From: Klebsiella oxytoca
GTDB taxonomy: Bacteria; Pseudomonadota; Gammaproteobacteria; Enterobacterales; Enterobacteriaceae
DNA: 64,000 nucleotides
Assembly: GCF_009707385.1 (NCBI RefSeq)
Contig: NZ_CP046115.1
Span: forward strand, 4,092,001 to 4,156,000
Direction: 5' to 3'
Shown here: positions 1-9,077 of the stretch, in pieces
Layout of the letters: every line of letters starts with the position of its first letter
Position numbering within the stretch: position 1 is the first letter of the stretch
The notes under the pieces: model-generated
What the model saw: only the letters and a program-made list of their open reading frames with translations
Told to the model about the DNA's origin: nothing
The model's database searches: none
Position numbers and translations under genes: made by a program

Positions 1-111
1 GATGTGCTGATCCGCCGCTGCGATTATCACCTCAATCTTATTCATCCAAAAGATTACAGTTATTTCAATACATTAAGCACCAAGTTAGGCTGGTCAAAAA
101 AATTGTTCTAA
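1..111 (+). CDS. nadK: NAD kinase, C-terminal fragment
   Basis: The window opens inside this gene. Frame 1 encodes the last 36 residues, ending in LGWSKKLF and a TAA stop, which is the C-terminus of enterobacterial NadK. NadK phosphorylates NAD to NADP in the cytosol. Position directly upstream of recN is the conserved enterobacterial order. Only the tail is visible, so no catalytic motif can be checked. Confidence 0.93.
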
Positions 112-149
112 TTTCATGGCCAACCTCTTTACTGGATAAAAAACCATAT

Positions 150-169
150 TATACTGTACGAAAACACAG
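150..169 (+). promoter_or_regulatory. recN promoter with LexA (SOS) box
   Basis: CTGT-N8-ACAG at 154-169 is a perfect match to the LexA operator core. It overlaps a TATACT -10 hexamer at 150-155, so bound LexA would block the promoter directly. A degenerate second box may lie at about 132-147. E. coli recN is a known LexA target with several operators. Confidence 0.85.
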
Positions 170-197
170 TAATGGTTTTTCATACAGGAAGGCGGCT

Positions 198-1859
198 ATG
201 TTGGCACAACTCACCATCAGTAATTTTGCTATCGTTCGTGAGCTGGAAATCGATTTTCACAGCGGTATGACCGCCATTACCGGCGAAACTGGTGCCGGTA
301 AATCGATCGCTATCGATGCGTTGGGGCTATGCCTCGGTGGTCGTGCAGAAGCCGACATGGTGCGCAGAGATGCCAGCCGGGCTGATTTATGCGCCCGCTT
401 CTCCCTTAAAGACACGCCAGCCGCTCAGCGCTGGCTGGAACAGAACCAGCTGGAAAGTGGACGTGAGTGTTTACTTCGCCGCGTCATCAGCGCAGACGGC
501 CGCTCTCGCGGGTTTATTAACGGGACGGCGGTCCCTTTATCCCAGCTCCGGGAACTAGGTCAGCTGCTTATCCAGATTCATGGTCAACATGCACACCAGC
601 TGCTAACTAAACCCGAACATCAGAAAACGCTGCTTGATGGCTATACCGGTGAGTATGCGCTTACTCAGCTTATGGCGGAACGCTATCAGCAATGGCATAA
701 AAGCTGTCGCGAGCTGGCACTGCATCAGCAGCAAAGCCAGGAACGCGCGGCTCGTGCGGACCTGCTGCAATATCAATTAAAAGAGCTCAACGAGTTCAAC
801 CCGCAGGCGGGTGAATTTGAGCAAATCGATGAAGAATACAAACGCCTGGCCAACAGCGGACAGCTACTGACTACCTGTCAGCATGCGCTGACGGTGCTGG
901 CTGACGGCGAAGAATCCAACCTGCAAAGCCAACTCTACGCTGCGAAACAGCTGGTGAGCGAGCTGGTCGGAATGGACGGTAAACTCTCCGGGGTGCTGGA
1001 TATGCTGGAAGAAGCGTCTATCCAGCTGAGCGAAGCCACAGACGAACTGCGCCACTATCATGACCGCCTCGATCTGGATCCTAACCGCCTGTTCGAACTG
1101 GAGCAGCGCATTTCCCGACAGATCTCCCTGGCCAGAAAGCATCAAATTACTCCCGAAGAACTTCCAGAATTTTACCAATCCTTGCTGGAAGAGCAGCGTC
1201 TGCTTGATGATAGCGCTGGTTCTATAGAAACCCTGAGCCAGCTGGCCATTGAGCATCATCAGCTGGCGCTAAATACGGCAAAACAGCTGCATGCTTTGCG
1301 TCAGAAGAGTGCTGGTGAACTGGCTCAGTTAATCACAGAGAGTATGCACTCACTTTCAATGCCGCACGGTGTGTTCTCCATCGATGTCGCGTTTGATGAG
1401 CGTCATCTCACGGCCGAAGGCGCTGACCATATCGAATTCCGCGTAACCACCAACCCGGGTCAGCCGCTGCAGCCAATTGCCAAAGTTGCCTCCGGAGGTG
1501 AGTTATCGCGCATTGCGTTGGCTATTCAGGTTATTACCGCGCGCAAAATGGAAACCCCGGCGCTAATTTTCGATGAAGTAGATGTTGGCATCAGTGGCCC
1601 GACTGCGGCGGTCGTAGGTAGACTGCTGCGTCAGTTAGGGGAGTCAACCCAGGTGATGTGCGTTACCCACTTACCCCAAGTTGCCGGTTGTGGGCATCAT
1701 CATTTCTTCGTCTGCAAAGAAACTGACGGTGAAATGACCGAGACGCATATGCAACCTCTGGATAAACGCGCTCGTTTACAGGAACTGGCCCGTCTGTTGG
1801 GCGGTAGTGAAGTCACTCGTAACACTCTGGCAAACGCGAAAGAGTTACTTGCCGCGTAA
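198..1859 (+). CDS. recN: DNA repair protein RecN
   Basis: RecN is an SMC-like ATPase that acts in recombinational repair of double-strand breaks. The 553-residue length is normal for the family. The N-terminus has the Walker A motif GETGAGKS at residues 29-36, a long helical central part follows, and the C-terminal half holds the ABC signature ASGGELSR and the Walker B stretch [13 protein letters not shown]. The ATG at 198 is preceded by an AGGAAGG ribosome site at 186-192. The LexA box just upstream makes it an SOS gene. It lies between nadK and bamE as in E. coli. Confidence 0.98.
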   Translation: MLAQLTISNFAIVRELEIDFHSGMTAITGETGAGKSIAIDALGLCLGGRAEADMVRRDASRADLCARFSLKDTPAAQRWLEQNQLESGRECLLRRVISADGRSRGFINGTAVPLSQLRELGQLLIQIHGQHAHQLLTKPEHQKTLLDGYTGEYALTQLMAERYQQWHKSCRELALHQQQSQERAARADLLQYQLKELNEFNPQAGEFEQIDEEYKRLANSGQLLTTCQHALTVLADGEESNLQSQLYAAKQLVSELVGMDGKLSGVLDMLEEASIQLSEATDELRHYHDRLDLDPNRLFELEQRISRQISLARKHQITPEELPEFYQSLLEEQRLLDDSAGSIETLSQLAIEHHQLALNTAKQLHALRQKSAGELAQLITESMHSLSMPHGVFSIDVAFDERHLTAEGADHIEFRVTTNPGQPLQPIAKVASGGELSRIALAIQVITARKMETPALIFDEVDVGISGPTAAVVGRLLRQLGESTQVMCVTHLPQVAGCGHHHFFVCKETDGEMTETHMQPLDKRARLQELARLLGGSEVTRNTLANAKELLAA

Positions 1860-2006
1860 ACTTTTTTATTTTCACAGAGTCATAGTGAACAGCAAATTGC
1901 CAATAGACCTGCAGCCGAAGGTTCCCAACTGGGCAAAGGTCTATTATCATCGGCATATTACAGATGAGCCACGTACTGCTCGGGCCCAAAAAGGAATCAA
2001 ATCACT

Positions 2007-2348
2007 ATGCGCTGTAAAACGCTGACTGCTGCCACAGCGGTTCTTCTTATGTTGACCGCAGGCTGTTCTACTCTGGAACGAGTGGTTTACCGTCCTGACA
2101 TCAACCAGGGTAACTATCTGGCACCAACCGATGTAGCAAAAGTTCGTGTCGGCATGACGCAACAACAGGTTGCCTATGCTCTTGGTACTCCGATGATGTC
2201 GGATCCGTTTGGCACTAATACCTGGTTCTACGTTTTCCGTCAGCAGCCTGGACATGAAAAGGTTACCCAGCAGACTCTAACCCTGACTTTCAACAGTAGC
2301 GGTGTGCTGACCAACATTGATAACAAACCTGCCCTGACGGCAGAATAA
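2007..2348 (+). CDS. bamE: Outer membrane assembly lipoprotein BamE
   Basis: BamE (SmpA) is the small lipoprotein of the BAM complex that folds and inserts outer membrane beta-barrels. The 113-residue product has a short positive N-terminus, a hydrophobic signal segment and a lipobox LTAGC with the lipidated cysteine near residue 20. The mature part matches the family, including [16 protein letters not shown] and the WFYVFR strand. It lies between recN and the convergent ratB-ratA pair and ends just before a strong bidirectional terminator. Confidence 0.97.
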   Translation: MRCKTLTAATAVLLMLTAGCSTLERVVYRPDINQGNYLAPTDVAKVRVGMTQQQVAYALGTPMMSDPFGTNTWFYVFRQQPGHEKVTQQTLTLTFNSSGVLTNIDNKPALTAE

Positions 2349-2362
2349 GAGTATCAATACAT

Positions 2363-2389
2363 AAAAAGCGCTCAATGAGCGCTTTTTTT
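2363..2389 (+). terminator. Rho-independent terminator between bamE and ratB
   Basis: A 7-bp stem AGCGCTC/GAGCGCT with a 3-base loop, flanked by A-tract and T-tract. It can stop transcription from both sides, serving bamE (+) and ratB (-). Confidence 0.85.
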
Positions 2390-2416
2390 ATATCTGAACT
2401 TTTATAGCCGAAAAAA

Positions 2417-2707
2417 TTACTTGCCAGCGCTTTTCTCAGCCCGCTGGCGGCGCAGCTCTTTCGGATCAGCAATCAGAGGCCGATAGATTTCTACCCGATC
2501 GCCATCGTGGACACAATCCTGAAGCTTAGCCGGACGGCTATAAATTCCCACTTTGTTCTTCGCCAGATCGATATCATCACGCAGCGCCAGAAGACCGCTC
2601 GCAACGATCGCCTGCTCGACCGTCGCGCCCTCTTCCAGCTTAACGCTTTGTAGATACTGTTTTTCCGGCAACGCGTAGGCTACTTCAACAACGATTTTAG
2701 CCGCCAC
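2417..2707 (-). CDS. ratB: RatB / RnfH-family protein
   Basis: This 96-residue protein belongs to the RnfH (UPF0125) family, with a ubiquitin-like fold expected. Recognisable stretches are VAYALPEKQ near the N-terminus and [16 protein letters not shown] near the C-terminus. In E. coli the gene (yfjF) partners ratA, but an antitoxin role is weakly supported. Its start lies inside the 3' end of ratA with an 11-base overlap, so the two are translationally linked. Confidence 0.93.
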   Translation of the reverse strand: MAAKIVVEVAYALPEKQYLQSVKLEEGATVEQAIVASGLLALRDDIDLAKNKVGIYSRPAKLQDCVHDGDRVEIYRPLIADPKELRRQRAEKSAGK

Positions 2708-3134
2708 TATAGACCTCTTTAGCGCGGGTCGTGAACGCTTGCACCATATTCATGGCCAGTTCTTTGAAGATACGACCAAAGGCCATTTCAATCAGCTTAT
2801 TGGTGAATTCAAAATCGAGATGAAACTCAATTTTGCACGCTTCCGGGCTTAAGGGAATAAACTTCCAGCCGCCAATCAGCTTTTTGAACGGTCCATCGAC
2901 CAGGCTCATCAGGATACTCTGGTTACTGGTTAGCGTATTTCGCGTGGTGAAAGTCTTGCTGATACCCGCTTTGGATACATCAACCGCCGCGGTCATTTGC
3001 GTCGGCCCGAGCTCCAGAACCCGGCTACCGGTACAGCCTGGCAGAAAATCAGGGTAGGACTTCACATCATTTACGAGTTGGTACATCTGTTCCGCACTGA
3101 ACGGCACCAGAGCGGTACGGCTAATCTGAGGCAT
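2697..3134 (-). CDS. ratA: RatA / ubiquinone-binding START-domain protein
   Basis: RatA (YfjG) is a START/COQ10-type lipid-binding protein. In E. coli it was reported to bind 50S subunits and block 70S formation; relatives act in ubiquinone function. The sequence starts [21 protein letters not shown] and contains the conserved [14 protein letters not shown] chose the ATG at 3134 because GGAACC lies at a good distance upstream and conservation begins there; an in-frame ATG at 3173 would add 13 residues. The gene is divergent from smpB and overlaps ratB. Confidence 0.93.
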   Translation of the reverse strand: MPQISRTALVPFSAEQMYQLVNDVKSYPDFLPGCTGSRVLELGPTQMTAAVDVSKAGISKTFTTRNTLTSNQSILMSLVDGPFKKLIGGWKFIPLSPEACKIEFHLDFEFTNKLIEMAFGRIFKELAMNMVQAFTTRAKEVYSGG

Positions 3135-3285
3135 AGCAGGTTCCACATATAAACACGGGGCAAATAATATCATTTATCTGCTGCTAAAAAAAACGCTGTA
3201 CCGCAAGTCGTGCTAAGATAGCCCATTACGCCTCGCAGGAAAATATTGAGGTACGACTGTTTTAAGACGATGACTTCAGGATACT

Positions 3286-3768
3286 ATGACTAAGAAAAAA
3301 GCCCACAAACCTGGATCAGCCACCATTGCGCTGAATAAACGCGCTCGTCATGAATACTTTATTGAAGATGAATACGAGGCTGGTCTTGCCCTACAGGGAT
3401 GGGAAGTGAAATCTCTCCGTGCAGGTAAAGCCAATATTGGTGATAGCTATGTCATTTTGAAAGATGGCGAAGCCTATCTGTTTGGTGCCAACTTCACGCC
3501 AATGGCCGTCGCATCCACCCATTACGTCTGCGATCCGACGCGTACACGTAAGCTTCTGCTAAACCAGCGAGAACTGGACACCCTGTACGGACGCATTAAC
3601 CGCGAAGGTTACACAGTAGTTGCTCTTTCGCTGTACTGGAAGAATGCCTGGTGCAAAGTGAAAATTGGCGTAGCTAAAGGTAAGAAACAGCACGACAAAC
3701 GCACTGATATCAAAGACCGCGAATGGGCGGTTGATAAAGCCCGTATTATGAAACACGCAGGTCGTTAA
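3286..3768 (+). CDS. smpB: SsrA-binding protein SmpB
   Basis: SmpB binds tmRNA and delivers it to stalled ribosomes for trans-translation. The 160-residue length is typical. The sequence has the conserved core [20 protein letters not shown] and a basic C-terminal tail ending in [17 protein letters not shown], which enters the decoding centre in the family. The gene directly precedes ssrA, so protein and RNA partner lie side by side, as in E. coli. Confidence 0.98.
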   Translation: MTKKKAHKPGSATIALNKRARHEYFIEDEYEAGLALQGWEVKSLRAGKANIGDSYVILKDGEAYLFGANFTPMAVASTHYVCDPTRTRKLLLNQRELDTLYGRINREGYTVVALSLYWKNAWCKVKIGVAKGKKQHDKRTDIKDREWAVDKARIMKHAGR

Positions 3769-3781
3769 TTACCCTTCCCTT

Positions 3782-3803
3782 GAGGGTCAGTTAGCTGACC
3801 CTC
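3782..3803 (+). terminator. Hairpin downstream of smpB
   Basis: A perfect 9-bp stem GAGGGTCAG/CTGACCCTC with a TTAG loop lies 13 bases after the smpB stop. It lacks an immediate T-run, so it may be a weak terminator or an mRNA 3'-end structure. Confidence 0.55.
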
Positions 3804-3892
3804 GCGCTAGATCATTGTTGATGCTGCTTTTTTGCTCAGACCGGCACCTTAATCCTCAAAACGAGGGCTGGTAAGCACATTCATAAATCTGT

Positions 3893-3898
3893 TATACT
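3893..3898 (+). promoter_or_regulatory. ssrA -10 element
   Basis: A perfect-looking TATACT hexamer ends 13 bases before the first base of tmRNA. No clear -35 hexamer was found at the expected spacing. Confidence 0.5.
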
Positions 3899-3911
3899 TA
3901 ACGAACACATT

Positions 3912-4275
3912 GGGGCTGATTCTGGATTCGACGGGATTTGCGAAACCCAAGGTGCATGCCGAGGGGCGGTTGGCCTCGTAAAAAGCCGCAAAAAAATAGT
4001 CGCAAACGACGAAAACTACGCTTTAGCAGCTTAATAACCTGCTCTGAGCCCTCTCTCCCTAGCTTCCGCTCTTAAGACGGGGATCAAAGAGAGGTCAAAC
4101 CCAAAAGAGATCGCGTGGAGGCCCTGCCTGGGGTTGAAGCGTTAAATCTAATCAGGCTAGTCTGGTAGTGGCGTGTCCGTCCGCAGGTGCCAGGCGAATG
4201 TAAAGACTGACTAAGCATGTAGTACCGAGGATGTAGGAATTTCGGACGCGGGTTCAACTCCCGCCAGCTCCACCA
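3912..4275 (+). ncRNA. ssrA: Transfer-messenger RNA (tmRNA, SsrA)
   Basis: tmRNA rescues stalled ribosomes by acting first as alanyl-tRNA and then as mRNA. The 364-base gene begins GGGGCTGATTCTGGATTCGA and ends with the TpsiC arm GGTTCAACTCC and an encoded CCA. The tag frame at 4002-4034 reads ANDENYALAA followed by TAA TAA, identical to the E. coli tag. The 3' end is the integration site of the genomic island that follows; the mature RNA sequence is intact. Confidence 0.99.
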
Positions 4276-4359
4276 AAATTCTCCATCGGTGATTACCAGA
4301 GTCATCCGATGAAGTCCTAAGAGCCCGCACGGCGCAAGCCCTGCGGGCTTTTTTGTGCC
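4271..4359 (+). repeat. Left attachment-site repeat (attL)
   Basis: These 89 bp recur without mismatch at 30331-30419. The repeat begins with the last five bases of tmRNA (CACCA) and covers the downstream spacer and the whole ssrA terminator. It lies immediately before the integrase gene, so it is the left end of the inserted island. Confidence 0.95.
4322..4354 (+). terminator. ssrA terminator (inside attL)
   Basis: The stem AGCCCGC/GCGGGCT is followed by a run of six T. It is duplicated in the right repeat at 30382-30414, so each island end carries a terminator. Confidence 0.85.
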
Positions 4360-4422
4360 CTCGATTTGTCCCGCGAAGTCCGAAGAGAACTAATTAAATC
4401 CGAACCTTTTAGGCCCATTGAT

Positions 4423-4459
4423 AGGCCCAACGAAAAGCTCTATTGTTTTCGTTGGGCCT
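4423..4459. repeat. Perfect 14-bp inverted repeat upstream of the integrase gene
   Basis: AGGCCCAACGAAAA at 4423-4436 is mirrored exactly at 4446-4459 around a 9-base loop. A further AGGCCCA lies at 4411-4417. The repeat ends 20 bases before the integrase start. It may be an arm-type integrase site, a repressor site, or an mRNA hairpin affecting int translation; the sequence cannot separate these. Confidence 0.8.
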
Positions 4460-4478
4460 AAACGCATGGAGACTCCCC

Positions 4479-5720
4479 ATGGCAAGAAAAACCAAGCCGT
4501 TAACCGATACGGAAATCAAAGCCGCCAAACCTAAAGATGCCGATTACCAGCTGTATGATGGTGATGGGCTTACTCTGCTAATCAAGTCCAGCGGTAGTAA
4601 GCTCTGGCAGTTCCGTTACTATCGGCCTCTAACCAAGCAGAGAACCAAACAGAGCTTCGGTGCCTACCCTGCCGTCTCGCTTTCTGATGCACGTAAACTC
4701 AGAGCCGAATCTAAAGTTTTATTGGCGAAAGACATTGATCCCCAGGAACATCAGAAAGAACAGGTCAGAAATTCACAAGAGGCCAAAACCAACACTTTCT
4801 TGTTAGTCGCCGAACGTTGGTGGAATGTGAAGAAAGCCAGCGTAACAGAGGACTATGCCGACGATATCTGGCGCTCACTTGAGAGAGATGTTTTCCCGGC
4901 AATCGGTGATATCAGTGTCACTGAGATTAAGGCTCATACTCTGGTTAAAGCAGTTCAACCGGTTCAGGCCAGAGGTGCATTAGAGACTGTTCGCCGCCTT
5001 TGTCAGCGTATTAACGAAGTCATGATTTATGCGCAGAACACGGGCCTGATTGATGCGGTTCCCAGCGTAAACATCGGGAAAGCATTCGAGAAACCGCAAA
5101 AGAAAAACATGCCAAGCATCCGCCCAGATCAACTTCCACAGCTAATGCAGACTATGCGTACGGCAAGTATCAGCTTGTCCACAAGATGCCTGTTCATGTG
5201 GCAACTTCTCACCATCACCCGCCCTGCCGAAGCTGCTGAGGCTCGATGGGATGAAATCGATTTCAATGCCAGCGAATGGAAAATTCCTGCTGCTCGAATG
5301 AAAATGAACCGGGACCATACGGTTCCATTATCTGATGGGGCTCTCGCTATTCTGGAAATGATGAAGTCTCTCAGCGGTGGTCGAGAATTTATCTTTCCCA
5401 GTCGTATCAAACCAACCCAGCCAATGAACAGCCAAACAGTGAATGCAGCACTCAAGCGTGCTGGCTTAGGAGGCGTACTCGTATCACACGGTTTACGTTC
5501 TATCGCTAGTACGGCACTCAATGAGGAAGGATTTCCGCCTGATGTCATTGAAGCAGCACTGGCTCATGTAGACAAAAATGAGGTACGTCGCGCTTATAAC
5601 CGCAGTGATTACCTTGAGCAACGTCGTCCTATGATGCAATGGTGGGCTGACTTTGTTAAAACTGCAGATAAGGGAAGTATAGTCGAATGTAGTGTCGGAG
5701 TATTAAAGCTTGTTGTTTGA
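4479..5720 (+). CDS. intA: Tyrosine integrase (P4/CP4-57 IntA family)
   Basis: This 413-residue site-specific recombinase inserts and excises the island at ssrA. It has the N-terminal arm-binding domain of the P4 family (LTDTEIKAAKPKD; YDGDGLTLLI) and a C-terminal catalytic domain. Catalytic residues visible are Arg248 in TRPAEA, His337 and Arg340 in HGLRS, the histidine of LAHVD and Tyr373 in RRAYNRSDY. I chose ATG 4479 because GGAG lies 7 bases upstream and MARKTKPLTD matches the family start. An earlier ATG at 4443 would fall in the loop of the inverted repeat. It reads away from attL. Confidence 0.95.
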   Translation: MARKTKPLTDTEIKAAKPKDADYQLYDGDGLTLLIKSSGSKLWQFRYYRPLTKQRTKQSFGAYPAVSLSDARKLRAESKVLLAKDIDPQEHQKEQVRNSQEAKTNTFLLVAERWWNVKKASVTEDYADDIWRSLERDVFPAIGDISVTEIKAHTLVKAVQPVQARGALETVRRLCQRINEVMIYAQNTGLIDAVPSVNIGKAFEKPQKKNMPSIRPDQLPQLMQTMRTASISLSTRCLFMWQLLTITRPAEAAEARWDEIDFNASEWKIPAARMKMNRDHTVPLSDGALAILEMMKSLSGGREFIFPSRIKPTQPMNSQTVNAALKRAGLGGVLVSHGLRSIASTALNEEGFPPDVIEAALAHVDKNEVRRAYNRSDYLEQRRPMMQWWADFVKTADKGSIVECSVGVLKLVV

Positions 5721-5731
5721 TTCTACTTAAT

Positions 5732-5762
5732 CCGCGCCTTCAAAGGCGCGGTTCTTATTTTT
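5732..5762 (+). terminator. Terminator after the integrase gene
   Basis: A 9-bp GC-rich stem CCGCGCCTT/AAGGCGCGG with a CA loop is followed by a T-rich stretch. It separates int from the convergent gene ending at 5785. Confidence 0.8.
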
Positions 5763-5784
5763 TACTAAAAAATAACGGGAAGTT

Positions 5785-6558
5785 CTAATCAGAGTCATTC
5801 ATCCCGGGTATCTTTTGTTTAACCGTATCTTCAAATGCAGCCTTCACTCTTTCATCATTGCGTTCCCAACGTTTGACGACTGTTGTGATATCCTCTTCAT
5901 TAAGATCCAAGTTTTTGTTCTGAGATTTCAAATTTTGTACAAAGGCGACTAAATCTGCTTCTATTGCCTTTGCTGCAACCGTTTTATTTTTCCATCCACC
6001 ATCCGTGGGAACATATTGGTGGAGCAATCTTATCGTCTCTTCTTTTACCGGAAGATATAATTCAGCTTTCGACACCCCCCCCTTTCTAGCTGACTGTTTT
6101 TTCTTAGCCATCTTCTCCTTTTCTGATGCCAGTTCCGAAGGTAGCAAAGGGCCATAGCCTGCAATGCCAATACACTCCCCCAAGATTGTACTCGCCCGTA
6201 AGAAAGACTTGATCGCAATCGTTTGATTGATATCCCACATATCTCTTCCATAGCGCTGGAATAACCCTGCAGCCATCAGATTCGTTTTGAAAAAGTATTT
6301 AAGACTTTGCGAACCCTCGATTACAGACATCACAGTCCACTTAGTTCTGAGATGTTCCCAGCGTTGAATATCATCACGATAATATATTTTCACCTGCAAC
6401 AACTCAAATTCCTGGCTTTCATTCGTACCATCCAGAAGTGACAGACTCTTAAGGATAGAATGTCTGTAAAGAAAGCCAGAACCTTCAAGGCAGGTCCTTA
6501 ATCTGTCTCTTTTTCCTTCAAAGTCTGAGCAAAAAACATCCAGCATATTCCATGTCAT
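5785..6558 (-). CDS. Hypothetical protein between int and alpA
   Basis: The 257-residue product is soluble, without a signal peptide or membrane segment, and I do not recognise its family. Residues about 150-165 form a lysine-rich stretch (EKMAKKKQSARKGGVS). The C-terminal third is charged and probably helical. It is transcribed towards int and away from alpA, the place where E. coli CP4-57 has yfjH; homology to YfjH was not established. The ATG at 6558 lies in an AT-rich leader. Confidence 0.7.
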   Translation of the reverse strand: MTWNMLDVFCSDFEGKRDRLRTCLEGSGFLYRHSILKSLSLLDGTNESQEFELLQVKIYYRDDIQRWEHLRTKWTVMSVIEGSQSLKYFFKTNLMAAGLFQRYGRDMWDINQTIAIKSFLRASTILGECIGIAGYGPLLPSELASEKEKMAKKKQSARKGGVSKAELYLPVKEETIRLLHQYVPTDGGWKNKTVAAKAIEADLVAFVQNLKSQNKNLDLNEEDITTVVKRWERNDERVKAAFEDTVKQKIPGMNDSD

Positions 6559-6992
6559 CCTTTATTAGTCAGTTACACAATATCATCTGTTCTTGATCTT
6601 GCCCTGCCATCCCTTGCTCATTTTTACTACTTAGCTGAATGAAACACCAGACGTGAAGACAGGAGGTAACGGTTTGCCATACTTCCCGCTAGTAATCCAG
6701 AATCAGCATAAGCATGACTGAATGCTGTGAGTTCCACTAATTACGGTATGGCATACAACGCTCGGAATCCTTCAGATTGTCGCGGGTGTTCTGTCAACAC
6801 CATTGCTGGCACCCAACATAACTGCATGTGTAACTCGAAAAAACTGCCCTGCAAAAATAAAACAATTAATTTTCAATGATATACGGACCTGTCACTCGTA
6901 AAAGAAAGTTTTTTTGGCACCTGTATTTTAGATCATATGCCTTAAAGCTAATCTCACGTCATCCAGAGCACAGCGATTTAAGGTAATCATGT
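6559..6992. other. Intergenic region between the hypothetical gene and alpA
   Basis: This 434-bp divergent region has no convincing gene. It must hold the promoters for the leftward hypothetical gene and for alpA. The part nearest alpA is AT-rich. I found no clear operator or repeat. Confidence 0.6.
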
Positions 6993-7205
6993 ATGAGCAA
7001 ATCTAATGTTAAAATACTTCGTCTTTCTACAGTAATCGATAAAACGGGCATGTCACGTTCAACAATCTATGACTGGATCAACCCTAAATCACCACGCTAT
7101 GACCCAACGTTCCCTAAGCAACGTCGTCTAGGACTGCAATCTGTCGGCTGGATAGAGGCTGAAATAGACGAATGGATTTTACAACGGACCCAGGCGATCG
7201 AGTAA
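6993..7205 (+). CDS. alpA: AlpA-family excision regulator
   Basis: A 70-residue MerR-like helix-turn-helix protein of the phage AlpA family. The sequence has LSTVIDKTGMSRSTIYDWI, the expected recognition helix, then the wing-like GLQSVGWIEAEIDEWI typical of AlpA proteins. In CP4-57, AlpA activates intA and so promotes excision of the island. Its place three genes from attL fits a directionality or int-activator role here; this is inferred from the family. Confidence 0.9.
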   Translation: MSKSNVKILRLSTVIDKTGMSRSTIYDWINPKSPRYDPTFPKQRRLGLQSVGWIEAEIDEWILQRTQAIE

Positions 7206-7320
7206 GAAAGGGGACATTTTCATTGTGCATTGATGCAGGATGATTTTTTACTGATTAATTATCGATCCCTTTACGAACAGGATTAATTAATAGCAATGTC
7301 AATTATGAGGAGTAACAAAT

Positions 7321-8079
7321 ATTTCCAGTAAAAAATACACATTTACGCACAAAAATGAATCTGAGATGGGAACGCTTGAGCGTTATGCCAAAATGAATAA
7401 TACATCCCTTTCCTCAGTCATATCGGACTCTGTAGCGTTAACGGTACATATATTTGAACAATGTCTTCGTTATCAATGGTCAATAAAGGAACTAAAAAAT
7501 GACCTGCTAAAATTCACTATAAAAGAAAGCATTAATCGTGCAAGGGGGGCTCTAGGCATAACACAGGAAGAACACTGTTCATTAATCTGGAAGACGAATA
7601 TCAGGAGTCCGTTAAAAATCCCCGTTTCGGATTACTTTCAGCTGAACGCCAATGATGAATTCATGGGGAAAGATGAAAAGATAGTTTTACGTGAAAGACT
7701 TTCCTCGTTAAGGGAGGATTACGATATGGAAAAAGCAATCTACATTTACAACCAGAGGAAATTTGATGAGACTAAACAAAGTGTCTCAGGAGATTCGAAC
7801 ATTATTCTTATCCATAAAACCTCCTTTGAGGACTATTACTTTGATGTTGGAGAAGTTCGACTCTTTTCCACATCCCAATTGATTATATTTGGAGTAAATG
7901 AAGTTCTAAGAAGAAAGGAGGTTGTGATGCCTTATCCGGTTATTTGCTGGATAGATATTTACCATGTGAATGAGATGATAATTATGCTGCCAGTGATCCA
8001 CAAAAAAGATGCTTCCAGCTGTATCAGAGCTCCGGATGACATAATTATCAACCCATACTCACAGGAGAACAAAAATTAA
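7321..8079 (+). CDS. Putative ribbon-helix-helix protein, probable AUU start
   Basis: The frame is open from 7309. The first ATG is at 7366, but the ribosome site AGGAG (7308-7312) sits 8 bases before an ATT codon at 7321. Starting there adds SSKKYTFTHKNESE ahead of MGTLERYAKMNNTSLSSVI. The extended N-terminus looks like a ribbon-helix-helix: a short strand, then two helices around residues 18-50. The rest, to residue 252, has no family I recognise. The gene is AT-rich compared with the island cargo. If the ATT start is wrong, the protein is 237 residues from 7366. Confidence 0.6.
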   Translation: MSSKKYTFTHKNESEMGTLERYAKMNNTSLSSVISDSVALTVHIFEQCLRYQWSIKELKNDLLKFTIKESINRARGALGITQEEHCSLIWKTNIRSPLKIPVSDYFQLNANDEFMGKDEKIVLRERLSSLREDYDMEKAIYIYNQRKFDETKQSVSGDSNIILIHKTSFEDYYFDVGEVRLFSTSQLIIFGVNEVLRRKEVVMPYPVICWIDIYHVNEMIIMLPVIHKKDASSCIRAPDDIIINPYSQENKN

Positions 8080-8141
8080 CGATTAGTTTAGAAGAGAAAA
8101 CAATTCTGGGACGTTTAATACACTTTTAAGAGGTAATGAAA

Positions 8142-8210
8142 ATGGTAAACATTATCGATTATCGTGGTTGCTTTTTGTACATAAATCAAAATTCAGGTAT
8201 CAAAAAATAA
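8142..8210 (+). CDS. Possible 22-residue leader peptide
   Basis: An ATG at 8142 follows the ribosome site AAGAGGT (8128-8134) and encodes MVNIIDYRGCFLYINQNSGI plus two lysines and TAA. It ends 23 bases before the start of the resolvase-like gene. It may be a leader controlling that gene or a chance frame; only the good ribosome site supports it. Confidence 0.25.
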   Translation: MVNIIDYRGCFLYINQNSGIKK

Positions 8211-8233
8211 TTTCTGACACCGGAGTGCATCAG

Positions 8234-8803
8234 ATGCGTTCATTTTTTTACACCATGTGCAGTGGTGGACAGCAAGAGAGCATAGAAGATCATCACTCGC
8301 TTACAGAGATATGCCAGAAGTTTAATATTCCACCTGAACATGTTGTGATCGAGCAGGTAGATATTAAAGAGGTTGTTTCAAAGCAACGTTTTCTCAGGCA
8401 ATTGATTCATCATGAAATGAACCGACAGGACACGCTTGTCATTCCTGATTTAAGCTGTCTTGGCAGAACAGTGGAGGACTTACAGGAAATTTTATTTTTT
8501 TGCCTTCAAAAAGACATTTTTATCTACAGCTACCATCCTGCCTCAAGGATAGAACCTTCTGCAGAAAGTTGCGTGTCTTTTTTGATTGCTCGTCAAGATA
8601 TGATTGACATCCACAATCTGAAATCAACCAAAAGTAGATATCGGTATATTAAAAAAAAATTAGGACGAAAGGAGGGAAGCAAATACCGAAAAGACATCAC
8701 AACACTCAGGGCCGCCAGATACACTCAAGCAGAGACAGCGAAGAAATTGGGTATCAGTCTATCGACCGTTAAACGACACTGGAATAATGGAATTATCGGT
8801 TAA
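8234..8803 (+). CDS. Degenerate serine-recombinase-like protein, probably regulatory
   Basis: A 189-residue protein with the layout of resolvases and invertases: an N-terminal catalytic-type domain and a C-terminal helix-turn-helix (YTQAETAKKLGISLSTVKRH). The usual YARVSxxxQ motif reads YTMCSGGQQ, keeping the serine but losing the arginine. The usual DRLGR motif reads LSCLGR, again losing an arginine. Both arginines serve catalysis in gamma-delta resolvase, so strand exchange is unlikely. I chose ATG 8234 because GGAG lies 8 bases upstream and the domain begins there. A role as a DNA-binding regulator is inferred. Confidence 0.75.
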   Translation: MRSFFYTMCSGGQQESIEDHHSLTEICQKFNIPPEHVVIEQVDIKEVVSKQRFLRQLIHHEMNRQDTLVIPDLSCLGRTVEDLQEILFFCLQKDIFIYSYHPASRIEPSAESCVSFLIARQDMIDIHNLKSTKSRYRYIKKKLGRKEGSKYRKDITTLRAARYTQAETAKKLGISLSTVKRHWNNGIIG

Positions 8804-9077
8804 TTCCAGCAGCTAATTGCAGAGTAACTTTTTAACAGCCATCACAGGCTGGGGCTACCTTCGTCTCAAATTCAGATGTTGGATAGGTATTATAATGGCC
8901 TTATGTACCCTTACTACCTGTATTAATCAGTAAGAGTAGCAATTGGATCAGTATGTCTGTACTAAGATCTGATACCAGTATATACCCCTAACTTTGAATG
9001 AGTATATCCCTGCCTGTGTGGCAATAACCAATGCGGTCTGGCAAAGACCGTATGATTAAACGCATAGGAATACAAAG

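Noticed and set aside
864..1259. Open frame opposite recN
   Set aside because: It is the antisense shadow of recN coding sequence and has no ribosome site or family.
4084..4305. Open frame across ssrA on the minus strand
   Set aside because: It lies within the tmRNA gene; such frames are a well-known annotation artefact.
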